DNA of 64,000 nt from Archegozetes longisetosus (lineage: Eukaryota; Arthropoda; Arachnida; Sarcoptiformes; Trhypochthoniidae). The notes beneath the pieces are model-generated. The model did no database searches and was not told the DNA's origin. It saw nothing but the letters and a program-made list of their open reading frames with translations. The position numbers and the translations under genes were made by a program. Positions 59,401-64,000 of this stretch are shown here, piece after piece. The first letter of the stretch is position 1; every line of letters starts with the position of its first letter. The DNA lies in the NCBI GenBank assembly GCA_018873245.2, contig JAEMBT020000008.1:4948001-5012000 (forward strand), given 5' to 3'.

Positions 59401-61195
59401 GTTAATCTACTGTCAAATCTTGTTAGTTTTAACTATTATTATCAATTTATCAAAGCTGATGGTTACATAAGTCAGCAATCGAATCTAGGTTCCAATCTAT
59501 TGATTGTTATAACTATTTTCTGGTTATAACAATTGCTTTTGATATCTATCAAATCATATCTTAGACAAAATGGCGACATTTTTCAATTAGATTATAGGCA
59601 GTATTAAACTAAAAGTAAAGCAGCATCTAAATCAAAGTAAAACATCAGAAATAGATAGATGTACTAACTCGATCGAAAATAGCTTAAATTGTAGCAGGAC
59701 TGAAATGGGTAAATAATTAAATATAACTTGTCAGACCTTACTTACCAGCCTTAGATTAACAATTGTAATAATTTAGACTAAAAACTGAACTGAATTCTGT
59801 AACTGAATTGAATTCTGTAACTGATTGAATTCTACAACTCAGTTGAATTGTACAACTGAATTGAATTGCGTAATTGAAGTGAATTTTGTAACTGAATTGA
59901 ATTGTGTAATTGAAGTGAATTGTGTAACTGAATAGTATAACTGAATCGAATTGTGAATTGAATTAGGATAACATACTGTCACCTAACATTCCAAAGCAAA
60001 TGGTTATATATTGGGACTGAGAGAGGGAATGTGCATATAGTTAATATTGATTCTTTCATGCTCTCCGGTTATATAATCAATTGGAACAAAGCAATTGAAT
60101 TGTAAGCATAAAAATAAGTTACTATTATTTTGATTTTGGTTTTGGTGAGTCTAAATTTGGATTTTTCTATTGTTAGATCGAGAAAGACGCATCCGGGCTC
60201 TATTGTGCATCTTAGTGATTGTCCCATTGATTCAAACAAAGTAAGTTACTCTCCAGGATATTCTTAAGCTATTTTTTATTATATTGCTTAGGATATTCTT
60301 TAAGATATTCTTTAACTTTAACTTAACTTTATTCTAAGATCTAACCTTTTTTCACATTTAGTCCTATTATATTAAATATTATCTAATAATTTATTTAAAT
60401 GCTTCGAAATATTTCTTAAAACATTAGCTCAAACTCAACTCTCATGTAGAATTTGAAAGAATGGCCAAGAGAGATTACAGATGAATATATCGATTATAAT
60501 TTTGTATGACAAGTTTAGATGAGTTATAGGGTTATTATAAGTTTAGTGCGTTTTTTGCCATAATACTTATAAATTAGTTGTTGAGATTTAATGGCTTGTA
60601 GTGCAGTTCTGGAAGAGCTTAATGATGGCTCGTATACAACTTATTGACCATAACATCATGTCTATTATCCTCTTTCTTCCACTGACAGCTCAATAAGCAT
60701 TCTTTCAAATCTATTTGTTCGAATTGTCAAAACTCATATTTCTTGGTTTAGATATTTCTAAAATCCTAATTAGAAATACTTTAGCTCAAAAATAGCTTAT
60801 TTCGTATAAGTTGAAGAGTATTGACTCTAATGAAAATCTAGATTAAAAATCATTATTGATCCAACTGAAAATTATTTGCTTTCATTAAACTTTAGTTACT
60901 TATTGGTTACGAATCTGGTTGTATTGTACTTTGGGACTTACGCAACAAATCAGCCGACTTTAGGCACAACTATTCTGAGGTCAATTATCAATTAAATATT
61001 CACAAAACATCATTTTAAACTCTCACATTTCAAAGCGCACTCCTTTCACTTCTTAAATTATTTTATAGCTTATCTTCAAAACATACTATCCTTTTATGTA
61101 TCTTTTTATTGCTCCCTTAATTCACACACATTTCACATCACTTACCATTCAAAAAAGTAGAAAAATAAATATTTTTCTGGTTGATCCTTCTCCCA

Positions 61196-61241
<46 letters not shown>

Positions 61242-63787
61242 TTGCTTTCTATTTGCAATTTTTTTTTTTTTGGCGAAATAAATAAAATATATTTTCGTAT
61301 TGATTGAACGCATCGTTTTGGTTGAAATGTATGGTTAATTCTTACGAATGGGACGAATGTGGATGGGAATAAAAAAAATATATAGTGTCTGAAATCGATT
61401 TCATGGCATCATGAAGGAAGACAATTCATCTGTAGTCATAATGATGGAAGTCTAACCACTTGGAATATCAAAGGTGGTTCTAAACCTCTATCTATTGTAT
61501 ATCCGCATTGTAAGTATACCCCATTGAAATACTACATCTCTTAAATAGTTGTTATCTTTCATATTCTAACATCTATTAACCTTTGATTGAATACACTCTA
61601 ACTTTAAGTAATCGTTGATAGCAACTAGAAGTGATGCGTTTTGATGGCATGTCTTCTATAGTATTGTATACTATATATTAACAAACTTAGAGGCTATCGA
61701 ATATAATAATGAAATAAAATAAAAATCACATTTAGCTACAAATTGATGCTGAGGGAGGTTAATATAACAAAGGCCTTACTGTTGCTATCAACGATTGTTA
61801 AATTGTTAACTGTAACCAATAGTAATGATCGTAGAAACATATAATAAATTACACTGACAAAAGACGATTCTAACTGAAAAACTTCTCTTACAAAACATGG
61901 TTTTAACTGAAAAACTTCTCTTACAACACAAACATATTAACTGATGAGTAATGAGTTATCATTAAAATAATGTAACATTTATTTTGATCGGCTAACAGCC
62001 AAATCAGGGAGTGATCAGAAGCCAGAATTATGTAAACCGATTTATAAAACAGAATGGAGAACAGTTCGCAACGGAGACTCATATATCATATTTTCTGGTG
62101 GTTTACCACAACACCAGTCAATCCCTAATCAACCATCACAATCATCACAACCATCACAATCATCTCAACTATCGCAATCATCTCACTCATCAAATCAAAC
62201 CTCTAAATTAGATAAATTTAATGCAACTCAAAGTCTTACTGTAATTCATGGCAAGACTACTACTGTTTTGGAAATGGAGCACAATATCATTGATTTCATA
62301 ACTCTATGCGAATCTCCCTATGAATCCGAATTCAATGATCCCTACGCCATAGTTGTTCTACTATATAATGACTTAGTTGTTGTCGACTTATTGAGTCCCG
62401 GGTATGAAATTCTCGTATAATCAGACAATTATTAGCTTTAGAATCTATTTAAATAATTGAAGTAAGAGGAGGATAGAATTGAATGATAGATTACAGATAG
62501 ATTACAGATAGATTACAGATAGATTACTGAAATATTACTGAAATATTACTATAGTATTACTAAATAATTACTGAACTACTACTTTGCACAAAAGGTATCC
62601 ATGTTTTCAAAACCCATATTCAATGGATTTGCACGAATCACCAGTAACATACTGCTATTACATGGCCGATTGTCCAACAGATTTAGTTCACGCGTTCTTT
62701 TCAGTTGGGCATAAAGGTACTAAAAGATCAGGTTTTTCAGAGAAGGATTGGCCTATCAGTGGTGGCGAATGGGGTAGTTCTACACTTAGTTATCCTGAGA
62801 TTATTATTACTGGGTATGTTTTCTAATTATTACTTTCTCTCATACACACTCACTCACACACTCACTCACACGCTCACTCACACGCTCACACACACGCTCA
62901 CACACACACATCTGTCAATATTGAAATCTTATTAACATCGCCTTAAAATAGTCTTATAAATGATACGAATTCTCTTATAACTTGCTGAATTTTCATTACT
63001 GTCAACAACTTTGACGCTATTATTATATTTGTTGAAACCTCCACTATCAATAAGCGAATTTAAATGATTGATATTCGGCACCATTTATATGCAAATGTTT
63101 GAATTTGTTGAGCTTCAGGTCAAATAGCATATAAAATATGAACTTTTAATGAACTAACCAAACAAATGATTAATACGCAAATATGATAATTGATTTATAT
63201 TCTGATTAATCCTTAATTTGTTATTTAAATAATGGATTGAGAGTTGTTTACAGAACCGAAATTATAACAGATTCTAACAGTCCAGTATTGAATCTAACGA
63301 ATTATGTTTTTCTACTTTTTCCTATACTTTAATTCACTTCAAACCTATGTATGCGTTCATTAAAAATTACTTAAACCACAATTTCGTGCCGGAAAATGTC
63401 GATAAAAATAAGAAATGATTCTCCTATCGTGTTATTAATCTATTAAGAAGTAGTGAAGCAACTAAAGCTTTCAATATTCAGATGTAGACAACTTTCAGAT
63501 ACACATAATGTTCAGACATATAGCATGTCGAAACGTATAGAATGTTGAAACACTCAATGTTCAGATATAAAGAATAATGAAACAGAATATTGAGACAGAA
63601 TATTGAGACAGAATATTGAGACATATAAATTATGTTGAAAGACAGAGTATTGAGACACAAACCATATTGAGACACAGTATGTCTTAACAAAGAGTATTGA
63701 GACACACAGAATATTAAATAATTAAAAAACTAATATTTCATTCTAGACATGCAGACGGATCTATCAAGTTCTGGGACGCATCTTCAG
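40182..63787 (+). CDS. Tomosyn (syntaxin-binding protein 5 family), 5' part, 11 exons
   Basis: Tomosyn binds syntaxin and SNAP-25 through a C-terminal VAMP-like motif and limits vesicle priming. Its N-terminal two thirds are WD40 propellers related to Lethal giant larvae. Eleven exons with GT-AG borders and matching phases give the first 494 residues. Diagnostic segments in order are EHFQVAKIVRHGFPYQPTAL, GRPGVD, DDSLHLWSLR (W119), LYIGTERGNVHIVN, GYIINWNKAIEL, LIGYESG..VLWDLR (W217), WHHEGRQFICSHNDGSLTTW (W258), LTVIHGKT, EPYAVVVLL-like, PYSMDLHESPVTY, SYPEIIITG and HADGSIKFWDAS (W490). All closely follow vertebrate tomosyn. The remaining propeller, the tail and the SNARE motif lie beyond the window. 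Vertebrates have STXBP5 and STXBP5L; which corresponds cannot be said. A Ser/Gln-rich insertion occupies residues 310-352. Confidence 0.95.
42343..42480. repeat. 17-18-bp minisatellite in tomosyn intron 1
   Basis: About eight diverged units of the form ATATACTTTCAATGTT, with CTCTTAACGTT-like variants. Confidence 0.88.
43430..43462. repeat. (GA)n microsatellite
   Basis: GA run of about 30 bp with one interruption, in tomosyn intron 1. Confidence 0.92.
45033..45157. repeat. 13-bp minisatellite, about nine copies
   Basis: The unit TATAGTTTTCATG repeats head to tail almost without change. The flanking units carry CATAG in place of TATAG. Confidence 0.97.
48342..48363. repeat. (TTC)n microsatellite
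   Basis: About seven TTC units in tomosyn intron 1. Confidence 0.93.
51570..51600. repeat. (CA)n microsatellite
   Basis: CA run of about 30 bp with one CT interruption. Confidence 0.95.
51880..52043. mobile_element. Dispersed MITE-like repeat, copy 3 (inverted)
   Basis: In reverse complement it begins GGGTACACAGGCACCCAAAC and continues TTAAATCTCTACCTAACTTC, matching the left end of the copy at 5789. Further matching blocks run through ATATGCAATTTTTCTAATTTG and ACAATTGGCTTAATATGAAA. The far end is poorly defined. Confidence 0.55.
53189..53286 (+). CDS. Tomosyn exon 2
   Basis: It encodes IVRHGFPYQPTALAFDPIQR to NGSLR plus two bases of Val77. This is the first propeller blade of tomosyn (VRHGFPYQPSALAFDP in vertebrates). 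Acceptor CTATCAG; donor GTATCC, which is weak. Confidence 0.95.
53287..56676 (+). other. Tomosyn intron 2
   Basis: About 3.4 kb. It holds a CCAACCAAATTCTT-type repeat (53366-53420), a two-copy 25-bp repeat containing ATCGGTCATAAGTTG (54185-54222) and a long CT tract (56410-56484) about 190 bp before exon 3. No coding sequence. Confidence 0.7.
56410..56484. repeat. Long (CT)n microsatellite in tomosyn intron 2
   Basis: Pure CT run of about 75 bp. The open frames on both strands across it are artefacts. Confidence 0.98.
56677..56758 (+). CDS. Tomosyn exon 3
   Basis: It completes Val77 and encodes LGRPGVDIHVQHIPEYAVLQ then IIFIINE. It corresponds to LFGRPGV.....H...AVIQLQFLINE in vertebrate tomosyn. 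Donor is GTGAGT. Confidence 0.95.
57203..57325. repeat. About 30-bp minisatellite in tomosyn intron 3
   Basis: Four diverged units sharing CAAACTAACCGAATACTTAA-like sequence. Confidence 0.8.
58555..58660. repeat. About 20-bp repeat just upstream of tomosyn exon 4
   Basis: Units of TTAGATAACTATNTAATTCG occur about five times, ending about 50 bp before the acceptor. Confidence 0.88.
58708..58808 (+). CDS. Tomosyn exon 4
   Basis: It encodes GSLITLCADDSLHLWSLRSK to HSLKFQKE plus two bases of Arg. It matches GALVSALADDTLHLWNLRQK and HSLKFC.ER of vertebrate tomosyn. Acceptor is TTCTACAG, donor is GTAATT. Confidence 0.95.
58809..59966 (+). other. Tomosyn intron 4
   Basis: About 1.2 kb. It holds TTAATCGATAATCTCTCTC-type repeats (58905-59075), and its end is taken over by the CTGAATTGAATT minisatellite described next. 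Confidence 0.75.
59778..59963. repeat. About 17-18-bp minisatellite reaching the exon 5 acceptor
   Basis: Units such as CTGAATTGAATTGTGTAA repeat ten or so times with variation. The last unit forms the bases of the acceptor region (GAATTGAATTAG), so the 3' splice site has almost no pyrimidine tract. Confidence 0.92.
59967..60101 (+). CDS. Tomosyn exon 5
   Basis: It completes Arg138 and encodes ITYCHLTFQSKWLYIGTERG then NVHIVNIDSFMLSGYIINWN and KAIE plus two bases of Leu. The match to VTFCHLPFQSKWLYVGTERG and GYVIMWNKAIEL of vertebrates is very close. Donor is GTAAGC. Confidence 0.97.
60177..60240 (+). CDS. Tomosyn exon 6
   Basis: It completes Leu183 and encodes SRKTHPGSIVHLSDCPIDSN and K, equivalent to S.KSHPGPVVHISDNPMDEGK. 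The preceding intron is only 75 bp. Donor is GTAAGT. Confidence 0.95.
60241..60895 (+). other. Tomosyn intron 6
   Basis: A 655-bp AT-rich intron. Nothing beyond short repeats (TTAGGATATTCTT near 60258-60310) was seen. Confidence 0.7.
60896..60979 (+). CDS. Tomosyn exon 7
   Basis: Twenty-eight codons, LLIGYESGCIVLWDLRNKSA then DFRHNYSE. It matches LLIGFESGTVVLWDLKSKKADYRYTYDE. The donor GTCAAT is weak (C at +3). Confidence 0.95.
60980..61385 (+). other. Tomosyn intron 7 with a CT tract
   Basis: A 406-bp intron. It holds a (CT)n run (61198-61238) and a T run (61258-61271). The open frame at 61096 lies within it and is not coding. Confidence 0.75.
61198..61238. repeat. (CT)n microsatellite in tomosyn intron 7
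   Basis: Pure CT run of about 40 bp, sense strand. Confidence 0.96.
61386..61509 (+). CDS. Tomosyn exon 8
   Basis: Forty-one codons plus one base, CLKSISWHHEGRQFICSHND then GSLTTWNIKGGSKPLSIVYP and H. It matches AIHSVAWHHEGKQFICSHSD and GTLTIWNVRSPTKPVQTITP. Acceptor TATATAG has a purine-rich (poly-A) run just upstream. Donor is GTAAGT. Confidence 0.95.
61510..61998 (+). other. Tomosyn intron 8
   Basis: A 489-bp AT-rich intron with a two-copy duplication of about 45 bp built on AACTGAAAAACTTCTCTTAC (61870-61925). Nothing else was seen. Confidence 0.7.
61999..62401 (+). CDS. Tomosyn exon 9 with Ser/Gln-rich insertion
   Basis: It completes Ser274 and encodes KSGSDQKPELCKPIYKTEWR, DSYIIFSGG, a Ser/Gln-rich stretch (310-352), then LTVIHGKTTTVLEMEHNIID, TLCESPYESEFNDPYAIVVL and LYNDLVVVDLLSP. 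The flanks match KKPEPCKPILKVEF, FIILSGG, LTVMHGKSTAVLEM and EPYAVVVLL of vertebrate tomosyn, where the gap between SGG and LTV is about 10 residues. An overlapping open frame from 62011 in another phase is a shadow. Confidence 0.95.
62107..62192 (+). repeat. CAATCATCA-type coding repeat in tomosyn exon 9
   Basis: Repeats of CAATCATCA and CAACCATCA encode Gln-Ser-Ser and Gln-Pro-Ser units in the tomosyn frame. Variation between copies suggests a locally expanding repeat kept in frame. Confidence 0.85.
62402..62594 (+). other. Tomosyn intron 9 with tandem repeats
   Basis: A 193-bp intron, largely made of GATTACAGATA units (62488-62530) followed by ATTACTGAAAT units (62531-62570). The acceptor CACAAAAG is purine-rich. 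Confidence 0.85.
62595..62813 (+). CDS. Tomosyn exon 10
   Basis: It completes Gly408 and encodes YPCFQNPYSMDLHESPVTYC, ADCPTDLVHAFFSVGHKG, FSEKDWPISGGEWGSS and SYPEIIIT plus two bases of Gly. It matches NPYPLSIHESPVTCCEYFAD, WPINGGNWG and SYPEIIITG. Donor is GTATGT. Confidence 0.97.
62846..62908. repeat. CACA/CACT/CACG microsatellite
   Basis: Tandem ACTCACACGCTCACAC-type units near the start of tomosyn intron 10. The HTLTHTLT open frame is a by-product. Confidence 0.93.
63586..63712. repeat. About 15-bp minisatellite before tomosyn exon 11
   Basis: Units of CAGAATATTGAGACA repeat several times, at first perfectly and then degenerating towards the exon. Confidence 0.9.
63747..63787 (+). CDS. 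Tomosyn exon 11 (last exon in window)
   Basis: It completes Gly481 and encodes HADGSIKFWDASS plus one base, matching GHADGSVKFWDAS of vertebrates. Acceptor TTCTAG, donor GTAATT. The next exon is outside the window. A possible acceptor at 63974 gives a stop in this phase and is not it. Confidence 0.93.
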
Positions 63788-64000
63788 GTAATTCAATTGT
63801 GTTTAATAATATACTTGAAGCGAGACTTATCTGAAAGAAATAAAAAGAAAAATGAATTCCTATTGCTCTTCTCGCTATTTCAATAAACCAATAGTAGCAC
63901 CTATCGCAACAATAATATATTATTGTCTTGTCGAATACAATCGAATCTGTTTTTCTGCTCAATTGATTGTTAGGAAGAAAATGAAAATCACTTGAATCTT
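63788..64000 (+). other. Start of tomosyn intron 11
   Basis: Non-coding by phase and content. The intron continues beyond the window. Confidence 0.7.

Larger units (their letters stand above)
62814..63746 (+). other. Tomosyn intron 10
   Basis: A 933-bp intron. It contains a CACTCACACG-type repeat (62846-62908) and a minisatellite of about 15 bp (63586-63712) that ends about 35 bp before exon 11. No coding sequence. Confidence 0.75.

Noticed and set aside
62011..62211. Open frame with HHNHHNH repeats inside tomosyn exon 9
   Set aside because: It is a shifted reading of the Ser/Gln repeat. The tomosyn frame continues conserved sequence on both sides.
63738..63962. Minus-strand 74-codon open frame
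   Set aside because: It overlaps tomosyn exon 11 on the opposite strand and has no recognisable product.
63974..64000. Possible next tomosyn exon after TGTTAG at the window edge
   Set aside because: In the required phase it gives a stop within a few codons, and it does not resemble the next tomosyn segment.
1..64000. Prokaryotic-type systems (CRISPR, operons, defence islands, attachment sites)
   Set aside because: The window is clearly eukaryotic: conserved animal proteins split by GT-AG introns. The repeats are micro- and minisatellites, not spaced direct repeats with unique spacers.

Overview
This is an animal nuclear window that is AT-rich by eye. It holds two intron-rich synaptic genes, both on the + strand and in tandem, surrounded by simple repeats, minisatellites and small decayed DNA transposons. 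No prokaryotic organisation, tRNA, rRNA or CRISPR was seen. The lineage cannot be fixed from sequence alone. An invertebrate is likely, and an arthropod is possible given the scattered CCTAA (TTAGG-complement) stretches.

Region 1-13.8 kb has no gene I can support. It contains a pogo-like MITE (181-359), an internally deleted mariner element with near-perfect terminal inverted repeats (2721-3103), one copy of a dispersed MITE-like repeat (5789-5994), several minisatellites and long GA/CT tracts.

Region 13.8-38.3 kb is a complete ionotropic glutamate receptor of the kainate (GluK) class. I assembled it as 15 exons with matching phases, 945 codons plus stop: signal peptide, amino-terminal domain, S1, M1, pore loop with an unedited Gln at the Q/R position, M3, S2, M4 and a short tail. 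The ligand-binding Arg and Glu and the S2 disulfide cysteines are present. The gating motif SYTANLAAF reads SYTANLAAS. Intron 8 carries a Tc1-like transposon remnant with intact ends. The most striking feature is at exon 3. A perfect 27-bp unit containing the 3' splice site and the first codons of the exon, including the conserved amino-terminal-domain cysteine, is present three times in tandem. This gives three identical in-frame acceptors.

Region 38.3-40.2 kb is a short intergenic space with a candidate poly(A) signal and a foldback (long inverted repeat) element.

Region 40.18 kb to the end is the 5' part of tomosyn (STXBP5/Lgl family): 11 exons covering the first 494 residues of the WD40 region, with a first intron of about 12.9 kb. 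The gene runs off the window. It has a Ser/Gln-rich insertion encoded by a simple repeat.

The two genes act on opposite sides of the synapse. The kainate receptor is a glutamate-gated cation channel. Tomosyn binds syntaxin/SNAP-25 and restrains vesicle priming. The adjacency is recorded as an observation only.
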